DNA of 64,000 bases from Diphasiastrum complanatum (Eukaryota; Streptophyta; Lycopodiopsida; Lycopodiales; Lycopodiaceae): contig CM055101.1 in NCBI GenBank assembly GCA_029204225.1, positions 41,252,927-41,316,926 on the forward strand. Direction: 5' to 3'. The position numbers and the translations under genes are program-made. The stretch's first letter is position 1. Every line of letters begins with the position of its first letter. Positions 38,801 through 46,170 of this stretch are shown one piece after another. The notes under the pieces are model-generated. The model had not been told where the DNA came from, searched no databases, and saw nothing but the letters and a program-made list of their open reading frames with translations.

Positions 38801-41800
38801 AAATCCCGGAGCACATTTCAGAACATGGGCTACATCACACATCTAACATTCGGATTCTCCAAAATTTACATCTTTATATCTTTAAAACCATGACTTTTGC
38901 CAATAAATTAGCAGATAAATTTCAAGAAACTTGCTCGATTTGAACCTTTAGATTCTACTCAAATCGATTCAAATTTCGTGTTGTTTCTTCATTTGGTCTA
39001 GGTGTTGCAAGGGTAACTGCGTGGAAGTCTTAGAGGTGGTTGAGGGTGAGAAAAATTCCTTGGTGCTTTTGGCTTTCATCTATACGACGCCCATGAGTGC
39101 CTAAAGGGGTCAAATTTCTCATCTAATCCTTTGTCCTTTTCTCGAATAGCATCATCCATTGCTTTGGCCGAGGTGGTATTTGCTTCTTGTATTTTCATCT
39201 CCCTTCTAATACTCTTCGACAATATTGCCACAAAATGCATCAACATCGTGTTAACTGGGGCCATTTCAAGGGTGCATTCAATTCGGCTGTTTTCCATTGT
39301 CATGTGTAGTGTGATTCTGTGAACACTAATTTAGTTTCTACTTTCTACAACAAACAATTAACTATATGTATTCACTAGCAATCTAATATCTATAAGAAAC
39401 ATTGTAGACATTAGATATATTGAGGACTATATCTAAAATATTTGCAAAAAAATTTCTCGCCCAATTCTTTTGAAATGGGCCGAATTCATAACCACGACTC
39501 ATGCCAATTCATACGGTTCAAAACCACTCGATTTTGAATCAAGTAGAAACACTATCGTTGATCCCAAAGCACTCTTGATATGGCTAGGGCAATAGCTACA
39601 CAAGAGTGGGTCTCAACATTCATTCCCTTGGTTGTGAGGTCTAGACTACATGATGAACTTGTAGACCCTCCAGTACTTAGGTGTGTTCACAACCTTCTTG
39701 ATATATCTGCAAGAACCTGATAGGATTAGTTGTACCATCATACTTAGGTAGATCTAAACATGGAGCTTGCCATAGGATCAATACAAGCATTTTCATTCAT
39801 AAGGCAAAGGCAACTTCATTGGGCATCAAATGTGGCATAGGGTTATCATTATGGTTAGCCATACCCTCGGGTTCAAGTAGCTATAATACCTAAAGTTTTC
39901 CAGATAGGAACTTGCGGAATTAGCCAACAACCAATTACATTTGTAAACTACATGGCCCATTCACAATAGCATTCAACTAGTAATGTAATTTGACCACACA
40001 TATAACGAAATCAAATCAATTTGACAACATACTAGCTTTAAAAAATTTCTGGAGGTGTCTGACTATTAGTACAAGTTACCGTTAGCCATGTGACTACATA
40101 GGTAGCATGCAAATGGATCTAAAGTAGGTAGCAAAAGAAGAGGCACAAAGAGGTCGAGGTAAGGTAGCAGGCCATGTCACATTTCCTCTTTCTAAGACAT
40201 CCTCCGCCAAGGGCTATATTTTTACTTCCTCTTCATCAAACAATGTTTCATTCTCTTCATAGGCTGAAATTGGTAAGTATGCCATACAGTTTTTGCACTC
40301 TATCATACACTACAAGCAAATACAAGCTATCCTCATTGAGTCAAATTTCAATTACTACTAGTCTTAGTGTCTTACAACTTTAACTTATTATAATATTTTG
40401 GCTTATTTTTTTAATGTACAATTCATGTCAAATTGATTGTAGTTAAAAAAAACCCTAAAACTATTGAGATGTGATGATGTGTTTGTAAGTTGTTAGCCAT
40501 TTTTGTTTGTTAACACATGGCATCACTTTTGGAATATTTTTCATGTTAATGTGATGATCAGTTGCACAATCACAAATAATATTATTATATTGAACAAGTT
40601 TCAGAGTTCAAGTTTTTAATTTCAAGCTTCGACATCAAATGTAGACAAAACTACTATGTTGAAGATGCATGGCAACCTTGGGAGATTTTATGCGCCGTTT
40701 TGCAAGCATCGTGTAAACTTGAGACAGATTTCCATCAATACTTTTCCATATCATTTTGTAAAAGTATTTTGACACTATGCTTTTTTGGAAGAGCATTTTA
40801 ATTAGGCATTCCATTTGCATTCTAGAACATTGTGTAACAAAGTATCAATGTGAACCGGCAAAATTGAACCCCCTTGAAAAGAATAAGAGAATCAAATTTA
40901 GTCAAAGAAAGTCTAAGTTGGTTATAGAATAATTGAAAAACAATAAATAATAGATCAGGCACTCCCTGATTTACAATCACAATTCGATCCAAAATTCCAG
41001 TTTGAACCGGTTCAAACTGGAATTGTGGATCAAATCTTGATAAATTGGAGAATTGGGAACCATTGCTAGGAGAGTACTGAAACAATGAATAAAACAATAA
41101 AAACCAGCCCTTTTTCATCTTCTATACTCTACTTATGGAGCAGATCATACAGTAAAAAGCATAACTTGCCTAAAGCTCTAGTTATAACCCAAACACAACC
41201 GCAGATCTAGCCCATCAAACACGTTGAAAGGCTAATTCTTGTAATGCAAATGACAACATGTAAATTTTGCAACCAATACAGGGACTGCACTGCATGCACT
41301 TCGTTGCATGAAAATATGATGCCTTACAGCTCCTATGATATGCTGATAGATACAAGTGACACTCACCTGATTGACGCTCATATGTCTGCCTGGAAAAGGC
41401 TGTAGCTTGCATCTGTGGGTTGAAGATGATGAGAAACTTGGAGCAGTAGGTTGAGAGGTGAAATACAGCCCTGCCTGCTCTTAACAAAGGTCACAAAAGG
41501 CCACAAGTTAGAACCAGAAACACAAAGATTGTAAGATGTCAACATAAACAGACCGTAAATCTCATTCCTATTTATCTAAACTGTTGTTTTTAGACAGTGT
41601 ATAATTATGCACAAAAGACTTAAAATTTTCTAAAGACCCTTACTTTTACTCACAAAAAAAAGAGCTAGAGATAGTTTGATCTCACAATACGTTTGATATC
41701 AATTAACATAAAAGAAGTAACTGCAATGATAGCTCATCTTTCCTGGATATTCTCACTCTTCTTCTTTAACCGACAAGAATCAGGGTTGTGTTTAACGTCA

Positions 41801-42530
41801 TTTATAATTTACTGCTAAATAGGTCCTTAGTTAGCTTACTAGTTAGTAGTCTGATGTCGATTGAACTGCAGAAGCACACATGGAAGAGACTGTAATTCAT
41901 CTTTCGTGGTAAATATTGCGTTGTTTAAGCCTTCTAACCTTTATAACCTAAAACCTCATAACGGCCTCAGGGATGTAAGCGCTGCAGCAAAGTTTAAAAT
42001 CCGTGTGAATTCTTCTTCCAACAGAATTCAAACATCGGACCGAAGAACAATTCTACAACACATTATCACATGTTGGTTCATCTTGAATCTCATAAAAAAT
42101 TTCAATAGCAAATCGTGGCCCAGAAAAAGTCGATAAAGAAGTTGGATTATATTACAGCCTTTCAAAAAGTCAAAAGCTGTGGGCCATAAAAAGAATTTCA
42201 ACCATTGCAAATCCGCTACGCTAGTGAGAGGCTTTTTAGGTGCACTAGGTAATATGGCCGAGCCATAATTACGGCTCAATTGCCATGATTTTACAACCGA
42301 CGAAAAGATCAGCAAAACATCAAATCCCCAATACCTAATGAATTTTCTGCAAGTGATAGTGATCTAATTAAGGCTCCAGCCTTACCATGATTTCATGGCT
42401 CTGCTTCACGTGGTGCAAAGTGTTAGAAAGAAAAACCCATTCCCCAATACATATTGAATTTCTTAAGCGGTGGAATATCAGACATCGCTGCTGCTCCGAG
42501 GCCTACCTGAAGAGCTGTTGCCCGCGCCAT
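12215..42530 (-). CDS. NFU2: NFU2-type plastid iron-sulfur scaffold, five-exon gene spanning 30.3 kb
   Basis: Joining minus-strand exons 42530-42507, 41474-41367, 32512-32398, 14296-13980 and 12406-12215 gives 756 bp, that is 251 codons plus TAA, with every phase compatible (0, 0, 1, 0). Residues 1 to about 82 are Ser/Thr/Arg-rich like a chloroplast transit peptide. NifU-like domain 1 spans about 98-170 with the cluster-binding CGSC at 141-144. Domain 2, about 182-251, has GPAAGVMTV in place of CxxC, as in plant CNFU proteins. NFU2 proteins assemble and hand on [4Fe-4S]/[2Fe-2S] clusters in the stroma, for example to photosystem I and ferredoxin-dependent targets. Arabidopsis NFU2 has a similar length and the same two-domain layout. 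Introns are 1032, 8854, 18101 and 1573 bp; the two largest are filled with transposons. No stop or frameshift interrupts the coding exons, so the gene looks functional. Confidence 0.92.
12407..13979 (-). other. NFU2 intron 4
   Basis: This 1573-bp intron contains a 19-bp perfect palindrome, GGAACGTAC-A-GTACGTTCC, at about 12857-12875. A related cluster, GTTCCGGAACGGAACGTG, lies near 13616. The two face each other and may be ends of a small transposon. No other gene is seen. Confidence 0.6.
13927..13978 (+). repeat. (GA)n microsatellite abutting an NFU2 5' splice site
   Basis: A 52-bp GA array on the plus strand reads as (CT)n on the NFU2 strand. It starts directly after the donor GT of intron 4, so the donor reads AAG|GTCTCTCT instead of the usual GTAAGT. 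Confidence 0.95.
13980..14296 (-). CDS. NFU2: NFU2 exon 4 (first NifU-like domain, CxxC)
   Basis: The acceptor gtttgcag precedes 14296. The exon begins with two bases that complete a Val codon from exon 3, giving VVEAVAT as in Arabidopsis NFU2. It holds [20 protein letters not shown] and the cluster-binding motif GACGSCPSS. It ends at a codon boundary (EENVEK) before the GT at 13979-13978. Confidence 0.95.
14600..14797 (+). mobile_element. LINE 3' end (copy A), 5'-truncated, ending in (CT)n
   Basis: About 125 bp before the CT array match the 3' end of the larger LINE at 24430-24553. Shared blocks are TTGGAGACGTTT, GTCTTATATGC and TTTTGGCATG, then AAGACATTAATAAAGCTCTC running into the (CT)n tail. 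The array at 14725-14797 is 73 bp long. This is the tail of an older copy of the same LINE family, truncated to its last 200 bp. It lies in intron 3 of NFU2, in the opposite orientation to the gene. Confidence 0.8.
14873..14919 (+). repeat. (CT)n microsatellite at the 5' edge of the LINE
   Basis: A 47-bp CT array sits 75 bp after the copy A tail and directly before the first recognisable LINE ORF1 sequence of copy B. Together with the array at 24554-24617 it brackets the LINE. Confidence 0.95.
15113..15117 (+). repeat. Target-site duplication, left copy
   Basis: CCAGG immediately precedes the 5' LTR and is repeated at 20625-20629 immediately after the 3' LTR. A 5-bp duplication is typical of Ty3/gypsy integration. 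Confidence 0.95.
15118..15475 (+). repeat. Gypsy 5' LTR
   Basis: Starts TGTTACG and ends GATTACA (TG...CA). The first bases form a perfect 16-bp palindrome, GTTACGAGCTCGTAAC. Inside, GGCCACG pairs with CGTGGCC around a CACGTGG G-box-like core. Confidence 0.97.
15477..15490 (+). promoter_or_regulatory. Gypsy primer-binding site
   Basis: TGGTATCAGAGCCA follows the LTR after one spacer base and matches the 3' end of initiator methionine tRNA. Confidence 0.95.
15491..16369 (+). other. Gypsy untranslated leader
   Basis: About 880 bp between primer-binding site and gag ATG contain no long coding frame. They are presumably the packaging and leader region. Confidence 0.7.
16370..17155 (+). CDS. Gypsy gag, C-terminally truncated
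   Basis: This 261-aa frame starts with ATG after the leader. It has an acidic N-terminus with a predicted helical/coiled stretch (about 45-90) and then the Retrotrans_gag fold, with [16 protein letters not shown] and [20 protein letters not shown]. It stops after [14 protein letters not shown], where family members continue to a CCHC knuckle. The knuckle and the linker to protease have been deleted, leaving the pol frame 8 bases downstream in another phase. Confidence 0.9.
   Translation: MTTPQGPDQPQERGFDELETEALAYRKGKEPMEVEEQEQFAEELDELVTKEQFLQLVTEVDELKLALANFKSSVDDSFAELKNLILSSAKGSLPSTSQLSPSPLPSVSGETLRSHPSVFKDLKPPTFNGEEKDRNADILQTFLSKWKNIHALKQTLDHLQAIEASLSLGPMAYKWWLNLQETGQTPRSWKAFEEAFLREFLPENELDRAWEAWERTVMDKSLIQYISQYREAILKIKNMDDYQKIRGFVRGLKDEMNTVAS
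17164..19209 (+). CDS. Gypsy protease, reverse transcriptase and RNase H
   Basis: The frame has 681 codons. Protease: [10 protein letters not shown] at about residues 28-37, with Asp-Asp-Gly instead of the usual Asp-Ser/Thr-Gly. RT: about 220-420 with [35 protein letters not shown] and the catalytic FLDDILVYS. RNase H: about 515-630 with [26 protein letters not shown] and DALSRM. The frame then diverges and stops because a deletion removed the integrase zinc finger. The upstream protease end is intact from FGPHDLVRM onward. The ATG at 17164 is probably not a natural start; the protein would normally be part of a gag-pol fusion. Confidence 0.93.
   Translation: MLARPFSFGPHDLVRMHGKVGNQSVRVMADDGATHNFINHTLVKKLKLPEVPSQHRYIVSLAKGEDKKIWETMVSKLNLGIQGYQDQINFQIMHLDRTDIVLGRDWLYSLGPSLHRNYQENTLSFQYKGREIQLHGEHDVPNSPMVCSSELCQLIGDEDHQVFLCDFQFIPEVSISSSIQQKISKLETLLSKFKDVFPEDLPHGLPPSREVDHVINLVPGTAPVSKPPYRVSRTEDEEITRQLTDYLGKGQIQTSSSPWASPVLLVKKKEGSMRLCVDYRALNKVTIKNKYPMPRADELFDQLDGAKFFSKIDLRSGYHQVRIKSEDVSKTAFRTRHGHYEFKVMPFGLTNAPATFMTLMNSVLRPYLGKFVVVFLDDILVYSKTRKEHLKHLRKVFRLLRKHKLYAKQSKCEFFVEEVAYLGHIISSDGIKMDPNKVKAILSWLRPQNILELQIFLGLAGYYRRFVKEYAQIAVPMTNLLKGKGKEFIWESAQQESFDALKTALATAPVLKVVDPNQPFVVETDASDFAVGAVLTQGGRPVAFESKKLEPAQTRYSAYEKELFSIVHALKTWRHYLYGANFEVLTDHESLRYLCNQPELRGRKARWAELMQEFDMSIRYRRGKFNTVADALSRMPMINELSFTQIRNELLESLRGKCQHDAFFSIIWNSVQNRQLQTPIL
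19197..20255 (+). CDS. Gypsy integrase core and chromodomain, N-terminus deleted
   Basis: Coding similarity begins at DFIVGLP (first catalytic Asp, about 19200). It continues through [24 protein letters not shown] (second Asp) and DGQTERVNQ (Glu), so the DDE triad is present. The H2C2 zinc finger that normally precedes it is gone. The GPY-like C-terminal region is followed by a chromodomain with [17 protein letters not shown] near 20140-20200. Chromodomains steer integration to marked chromatin. The first ATG in frame is at 19275. The stop lies just before the polypurine tract. Confidence 0.92.
   Translation, partial: SDFIVGLPKTQKGNDAIWVTVDRLTKMAHFIPTKTTVRAPELARLFVDGLFKLYGLPSGIVSDRDSKFTGNFWKAVFHHLHTKLNMSTTDHPQTDGQTERVNQVLEDMLRAYVSKRQTNWEEYLSILEFAYNSTKHSATGYSPFMLMYGFQPRSPTAVGFKQEKVEAARNFLEDLNQMIEHAKRSIRQSQDRARHYADPHRRDVQFSTGEKVYLRVPVDSKTLKSGVCAKLSPRYCGPFTISRRLGEVTYELELPHSSKVFPVFHVSQLRKALTRSDNLVGDSVLVLPLDPQQPPHEPEEILDSRETQTRHTLYREYLVKWNDQPVENATWERGSVLRKIFPDFVLEDQDGS
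20254..20266 (+). promoter_or_regulatory. Gypsy polypurine tract
   Basis: AAGGGGGAGGGAG directly precedes the 3' LTR and primes plus-strand DNA synthesis. Confidence 0.95.
20267..20624 (+). repeat. Gypsy 3' LTR
   Basis: 358 bp, by eye identical to the 5' LTR, starting TGTTACG and ending GATTACA. The CCAGG target duplication follows at 20625-20629. Confidence 0.97.
20630..20830 (+). pseudogene. LINE ORF1 C-terminal part
   Basis: Continues the frame interrupted at 15117: [18 protein letters not shown] and [18 protein letters not shown], typical of the region between ORF1 and the endonuclease in plant LINEs. An in-frame TAG after SSSQS closes it. Confidence 0.7.
20826..21590 (+). pseudogene. 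LINE AP-endonuclease domain
   Basis: The domain opens with [20 protein letters not shown], then shifts frame near 20910 into [20 protein letters not shown]. Later motifs are [16 protein letters not shown] and, after another shift near 21500, the closing [11 protein letters not shown] and [13 protein letters not shown]. The Asn, Glu and His-type positions expected of the exonuclease-endonuclease-phosphatase fold are recognisable, but two frameshifts prevent a full product. Confidence 0.8.
21531..22481 (+). pseudogene. LINE linker and RT N-terminal segment
   Basis: After the endonuclease a Pro/His/Ser-rich linker leads to [20 protein letters not shown], equivalent to the early RT fingers. A frameshift near 22320-22350 leads to [11 protein letters not shown]-like and [11 protein letters not shown] motifs. 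The sequence then stops matching RT at [10 protein letters not shown], where the palm should follow. Confidence 0.75.
22482..22971 (+). repeat. LINE internal duplication, first copy
   Basis: These 490 bp are duplicated at 23072-23561 with the same length and only scattered substitutions. Both encode [19 protein letters not shown] to [11 protein letters not shown]. The first copy occupies the place of the missing RT palm. Both copies begin CCTGGACAATCCC, which looks like a microhomology junction. Confidence 0.93.
22972..24098 (+). pseudogene. LINE C-terminal region including second duplicate copy
   Basis: [19 protein letters not shown] leads naturally into the second copy (23072-23561), so this is the original arrangement. 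It continues to a cysteine/histidine C-terminal motif ([19 protein letters not shown]) and stops at 24098. A frameshift sits at the start of the second copy. The region follows RT in this LINE type; its role is not known to me. Confidence 0.8.
24099..24553 (+). other. LINE 3' untranslated region
   Basis: The last 125 bp match copy A at 14600-14724 and end AAGACATTAATAAAG directly before the CT array. The AATAAA in this end could act as a polyadenylation signal, yet the tail is CT-repeat and not poly(A). Confidence 0.75.
24554..24617 (+). repeat. (CT)n tail of the LINE
   Basis: A 64-bp CT array begins at the same LINE base as the array of copy A at 14725. This shows that the array is part of the element end and not a chance neighbour. 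Confidence 0.9.
24618..25690. other. NFU2 intron 3 sequence, nothing recognised
   Basis: About 1.07 kb with no coding motif and no LTR-like ends that I could identify. Confidence 0.4.
25691..26060 (+). mobile_element. LINE relic (copy C) directly after a (CT)n array
   Basis: A CT array occupies 25691-25746. From about 25775 the sequence matches the LINE post-RT region, with decayed equivalents of [16 protein letters not shown] and ETWCTGL, but with stops and shifts. It is much older than copy B. It ends near 26060, where gypsy gag sequence begins. Its 5' edge lying beside CT repeats is the same arrangement as copy B. Confidence 0.7.
26110..27808 (+). pseudogene. Old gypsy gag, interrupted
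   Basis: The start (26110-26390) has a coiled segment with [14 protein letters not shown] and then [20 protein letters not shown]. About 700 bp of unrelated sequence intervene, and gag resumes near 27125 with [20 protein letters not shown] through [19 protein letters not shown] zinc knuckle [14 protein letters not shown] (CX2CX4HX4C) lies at about 27669-27710. A stop interrupts near 27320. Confidence 0.8.
27830..28406 (+). pseudogene. Old gypsy protease region
   Basis: [20 protein letters not shown] is followed by [10 protein letters not shown], then [11 protein letters not shown]. As in the young element the active-site motif is Asp-Asp-Gly. The reading frame ends where an inverted segment starts at about 28413, so RT does not follow. 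Confidence 0.8.
28414..29187 (-). mobile_element. Gypsy RNase H to integrase segment, left arm of an inverted repeat
   Basis: Read on the minus strand this gives RNase H end, the integrase H2C2 finger ([20 protein letters not shown] and VRKCGQC) and the integrase start. It is the reverse complement, with divergence, of 29706-30443. Confidence 0.82.
29188..29705 (-). mobile_element. Gypsy RT end and RNase H start, loop of the inverted repeat
   Basis: The minus strand encodes [20 protein letters not shown] (RT/RNase H connection), [12 protein letters not shown] and a decayed RNase H start with [16 protein letters not shown]. It continues directly into the left arm, so the minus-strand half is a collinear piece of one element. 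Confidence 0.75.
29706..31100 (+). mobile_element. Gypsy RNase H, integrase relic, right arm and continuation
   Basis: The plus strand reads [20 protein letters not shown] and IEYRRGTL (RNase H end). Next comes [20 protein letters not shown] (integrase finger), and then a decayed core with [20 protein letters not shown] and LMYGF. Part 29706-30443 mirrors the left arm; integrase continues to about 31100. Many stops and frameshifts are present. Confidence 0.8.
31101..32397. other. NFU2 intron 3, nothing recognised
   Basis: No coding similarity was seen. The 5' splice site of intron 3 on the minus strand is GTTATCC at 32397. Confidence 0.45.
32398..32512 (-). CDS. NFU2: NFU2 exon 3 (transit peptide/linker)
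   Basis: The acceptor gtgaacag precedes 32512. The 115-bp exon encodes [20 protein letters not shown] and ends RRHKNRT plus one base, G, before GTTATC. That base joins exon 4 to make a Val codon, giving the expected VVEAVAT. The Ser/Arg-rich, acid-poor composition fits the plastid-targeting region. Confidence 0.85.
32513..34130. other. NFU2 intron 2, nothing recognised
   Basis: No coding motif, LTR or array was recognised in about 1.6 kb. Confidence 0.45.
34136..34350 (-). other. Unrecognised open frame of about 70 codons
   Basis: On the minus strand this frame contains [20 protein letters not shown] and [17 protein letters not shown]. It looks protein-like (regular hydrophobic spacing) and lies in a GC-richer island in an AT-rich intron. 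I do not recognise the family, there are no clear splice sites, and the upstream frame is closed by a TGA. It may be a decayed transposon or gene fragment. Confidence 0.25.
34760..34815. repeat. GC-rich palindromic block, possible hAT terminal repeat
   Basis: GGACGCG/CGCGTCC motifs surround CAGGGGTGCGTCC. CAGGG starts are common for hAT terminal inverted repeats, and a hAT relic lies 1.2 kb away. The partner repeat was not found near 38.7-41 kb. Confidence 0.3.
35205..35325. repeat. Short direct repeats
   Basis: GCTCACCAGAAGAGTGACA occurs twice, 57 bp apart (about 35241 and 35298). A degenerate form lies near 35212. Confidence 0.7.
35774..35839 (+). repeat. (CT)n microsatellite
   Basis: A 66-bp CT array with one interruption near its start. 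No LINE end motif precedes it. Confidence 0.95.
36003..38727 (-). pseudogene. hAT transposase relic with seven recognisable exons
   Basis: Minus-strand exons with good splice sites lie at 38727-38305, 38175-37952, 37861-37528, 37416-37207, 37117-36983, 36894-36712 and 36605-36003. They carry the DUF659-type part ([46 protein letters not shown]). The middle has [19 protein letters not shown]. The C-terminal dimerisation part has [20 protein letters not shown] and [20 protein letters not shown] tail follows that is acidic and then basic, with RGRPPGR and [12 protein letters not shown] like AT-hooks. Five in-frame TAG stops (38700, 37587, 36987, 36714, 36272) kill it. A BED zinc finger exon was not found. 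The relic lies in NFU2 intron 2 in the same orientation and is much more GC-rich than its surroundings. Confidence 0.88.
38728..41366. other. NFU2 intron 2, nothing certain
   Basis: About 2.6 kb, AT-rich. The N-terminal exon of the hAT gene would be expected near its lower end, but I could not recognise it. The donor of NFU2 exon 2 (GTGAGT) is at 41366. Confidence 0.4.
41367..41474 (-). CDS. NFU2: NFU2 exon 2 (chloroplast transit peptide)
   Basis: 108 bp, 36 codons, phase 0 at both ends, acceptor ...gagcag and donor CAG|GTGAGT. It encodes [20 protein letters not shown], a typical plastid transit peptide composition (Ser/Thr/Pro-rich, basic, no acidic residues). A second acceptor 4 bp downstream would shift the frame into a stop, so the first was chosen. 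Confidence 0.87.
42507..42530 (-). CDS. NFU2: NFU2 exon 1 (start of transit peptide)
   Basis: ATG then ARATALQ, 24 bp, ending CAG|GTAGGC in phase 0. This is the first ATG downstream of the TATA-like box at about 42776, with no upstream ATG in the 240-nt leader. The evidence for exon 1 is position, phase and composition, as it is too short for similarity. Confidence 0.72.
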
Positions 42531-42786
42531 AATGGCCTTGGCCGAGGCCTATTCTCGCCACTAAGCTGCTGCCTGCTGCAATCAGTCAGAAACCCAATTC
42601 GATCCAACGCCAACGTACACACAAAAAACAACCCAAGTCTTCAGGCTCCAACTTCTATAACCAAATTTGCTGCAAAGCGCTTGATGCTCACAGAAATGAT
42701 CGCGAGCAAACTCCTTCAATTTTCTGTTCTTATGTCTATCCGTGTATTTGTTTGTGTTTGCTTCTTCTTACTATATATTATGCGAC

Positions 42787-42825
<39 letters not shown>
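42531..42825 (-). promoter_or_regulatory. NFU2 core promoter and 5' leader
   Basis: On the minus strand a TATA-like TATATAG lies at about 42778-42772. A 37-bp (CT)n array at 42825-42789 lies immediately upstream of it. The leader from about 42745 to 42531 has no ATG. CT-rich patches next to TATA boxes are a common plant core-promoter feature. Confidence 0.55.
42789..42825 (+). repeat. (GA)n microsatellite in the NFU2 promoter
   Basis: A 37-bp array, (CT)n on the gene strand, just upstream of the TATA-like box. Confidence 0.95.
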
Positions 42826-42826
<1 letters not shown>

Positions 42827-44950
42827 AGATGAGAGGAGGAAATGCGTTGCAGCCTATTAGGCGGCGTTCTTGAGGGATTAAGTGTGACGGGCAGGACCGT
42901 CCTCATTCCACACGCCAAAGGGCACGATGCCGGCTAGAAGTTGCCTGGCCTTTCAATTTGACGAGGTCCAGGTTCTTCACCCCTACAACAAATGAGACAT
43001 TGTCGGTGGTGAACATGTAGTTGGACCAAGTGAGGGTGGGTGAAAGGCCACCCATAGTCAACAAGTCCCTCACCCATAATCAAGGCTCCTGGGCTCCCAT
43101 TGGTGACATCGTCCATTGGTTTTGAAAGCAAACTTTCCATGCTTAAGTGTAGCAAAAATTGTGTAAACTAGAGTAGTATAGATCTACTATTGGTCAGTTT
43201 GGACTCCCCTCGTTTGAGACTTAGTTTGACTTGCCATCCTCACACGCACATGAGAGGTGACAGGGACCCTTTGCAAGTGGAAGTGGTTATTTGTGTGTAG
43301 GCATTAACTTAATCCAAGGTGATTGATACATCACAAGAATTTTGCATATGCGTGGCATTCAAATCAATAACAAGTGAAATAACAAATATTGCATTTAGGA
43401 AGAACTAAAAATTAAAGTGAAACTCACTATAGTGCTCAAACTCACTTTAGAAGTGGCACCTTAGCTTTTAGCTAATCACTACAATAGCTTACCACTATCG
43501 TGGCAACCAGCCATGCCAAAGCTTAAAAAATGGATGAGAAAATAAAGTGATCAAACAATGTAGTTGTCGCTAGTCTAGAACTGTCATAAGATTCAACTTC
43601 AATTGCCACCATGTGGCACATGAGGTGGCAAGGACCCTTTGCCTTGTCACGCTTGTCTATTTAGCTTCCCTCCTTACCCATCGAGTTAAATTGTCAATGG
43701 CATCTCAATTTTGATGAGCCAATTAAAAGAGTCATTTTGAAATTCAACTTATTAGACAGAGAAGAAATGAAACGTCAAGAGCATCTCTCACACATATGGA
43801 GAAGAGAAAGGAAGAGACTTTATATGAAACAAGGATGTTGCTATTTGTTATGACTTCCTTAGTTCCTTTTTTCTAGAGTGACATGTGTGGCAAGTATTGT
43901 TGTTGCTACACTTTTCATTCTCTTAGTCTAAAACCACCCTCAAGGTAAGATTGGGAGGCGCAACAAGCCCCTCATTGAGAATAGAGAGTTACCATTGGTT
44001 CATAGGTTGACAAAAAGGGCCTATCCCCTTTTATGATTTGATTTGAGTTTCCACCAAGTAGCACATGAGGTAGCAAGGACACTTTGCTAGCTAGGGAAAA
44101 CTCAAGCTTCTTTTTTTTGATTAACGTCATTGTTTGACAAGTAGATTTGCTAGTAGTAACCCACTCCAATGGACCAATTAGAGTAGACATCTTCAAATTT
44201 GACCAATCAAATCAAAGAGAGATTAAATGTAGGGAGAATCTCATGCGAATGCAAAATAGGAAGTAGGACACTTTATTTGAAAAGTAAAATGTTCATACGT
44301 TGACACTAAAGAGAACTATCAAATACATACATGGAGACCTAATTCCCTCTAAATACCTACATAGATACATGGTTGTGCAATACCTTGTAGATACCCACAT
44401 CCAACCCATATGACCAACTATCCAAGCTTTGCTAACCTGAACATCCAATTTTGAAATTTTGTAACACCAAAATTTGGCAATTCCTTGAAATATGTTAACC
44501 ATCACTCAAGACAAATAGAGACTCCCATTAACAACATGCCAATGCTAGGACTCATCAATCTTAGTTGTTGGTATGAAAATCTATGGCCACTTCATAACCA
44601 TATGAATTAAAAGACCATTTATATTAGCATGCATATGTTGAAAAGCTATGGTGATGCATCATGGAAGGCCCTTGTTAGAAGATTCTAGTGAAGGTTCTTC
44701 TAACTGATTCCAGCTATCATAAGTGCATAAAGGATATCAGAAAGAGGAATCGAGTTGCCAATTATAATGGAGAGTGTCAACAGGTCATCAGTAAAGGAGC
44801 TCCAGAATTTAAATATACCGGGAGCGCCAATACCAAAGGAGTCGACAACAAGCGAAAACAAAGCCTGGTGTCTCAAAACCATATTTTATGGCTAGGGAAA
44901 TAAAAGCATGGCCGAGTCAGCAAAATAATTAAATCTACCTGAAATGTAAT
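42826..44950. other. Upstream of NFU2; three dispersed direct repeats
   Basis: No gene is recognised. A block like GCACATGAGGTGGCAAGGAC followed by CTTTGC occurs at about 43246, 43616 and 44061, with spacing of 370 and 445 bp. This suggests degenerate large tandem repeats. Confidence 0.45.
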
Positions 44951-45430
44951 GACAGACACCCGTAGAAGGTGCATTGTACTCGCAAGCCTATGGCGCGAGA
45001 ATTAGTGGTAGATTCACTCTCAAATGGGCCCAAAGTGGAAAGGAGCCCAAGTAGTTAAAATGGAATTTGGTTTTATAAAACTTTGTAAAGTCAAGTTCTT
45101 ATGGCACATGGTTTTGGGTGAGTCAAAACCCTCACCCTAGAAATGTCTATATAAGGGCATGTGACACCATTTTGAAGCCACTTTTTGCATTTGAGAAGGA
45201 TAGAGTTTAGAGAGAGAGAGAGAGAGAATCTTCTCCTTCCTATCTTTTGCTTGCAAAGGCCCTCCTCTTTTGCATGTGTGTGAATGCTTGTGGATGATGG
45301 ATGCTTGTCATGTTTTTGTTAATCATGCTATCACAATCACAAGTGATCTTTAGAACTTGCATTCATCCCACTAGTTTCTAAAACTAATCCATAAGGTCCA
45401 CACACAAGCAAAATAGGTGTTAGAATCACA
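44950..45430 (+). mobile_element. Possible solo LTR
   Basis: A TATA-like box CTATATAAGG near 45149 is followed 60-80 bp later by a purine/pyrimidine-rich block with a short GA run (45214-45227), as in LTR U3-R boundaries. No primer-binding site or second copy was found in the window. Confidence 0.25.
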
Positions 45431-45993
45431 TTTTGGAGTGATCACTGAGATTCATAGGTAGATTTTGTAGGATAAATAGTAATTATTCTTCCACAGAGAA
45501 CACGATGCAAGTTTAAATCAATCAAACTAATATCAGTGTCTTCAATCACGATTTTATCTGATCTATGTACTAATAGAACAGTATTAGTTCTGATTGAATA
45601 TGCGTGCGGAAATTATATGCGGAAGTAAGAGACAACTTAAGACTATTTAGACAATAAGAAACTATTGATCAGAAACAAATTTTTATAACTCTGAATCTGA
45701 TTCATCAATATATATCTCTTGTTGTTTTATCTCGTTGTTGTGTCTCTGATTGAGTGAGTGAGTTACAACGAGTAGTGCAAATGTATTTATATTGTTACAA
45801 GACATGTCTTTTGACCTTTTATAAAGATGTTATGCATATCACAGCTACTATGTACTTGACTCAAACTCAAGCACACCAACAAACCACCAGGTTTGACTCA
45901 CAAAGTATCATGCAACCATAATGCTCATACAGAGAGTCTACCACACTCTCGACCAACTGACTCGTCCCCAATCCAACTTGAACACAAGTGGAC

Positions 45994-46170
45994 CACATGA
46001 GCGACATGGCTCAAAATGAGGAAATTCCACTGCCACCATGAGACTTACGTCCTCCATCTAGCTAGGCTGACATCCTATCAGACACTTACAAGTACGAACT
46101 TGTAAAGCTGACATAAATGAGCTACTGAGGCTCAACTTGAGGAAATCTTACTGCCACCATAAGATTGCAC
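45994..46170. repeat. Degenerate tandem repeat, about 122-bp period
   Basis: A block with CTGCCACCATGAGA at about 46031 recurs as CTGCCACCATAAGA at about 46152, each preceded by related GAGGAAAT sequence. Confidence 0.55.

Noticed and set aside
39076-39303. Minus-strand 75-codon frame ([13 protein letters not shown]) as a hAT N-terminal exon
   Set aside because: No BED zinc finger or hAT motif and no matching splice site; left unassigned.
43246-44090. Three similar blocks considered as a CRISPR-like or regular array
   Set aside because: Spacing is irregular (370 and 445 bp), the copies are degenerate, and the DNA is eukaryotic.
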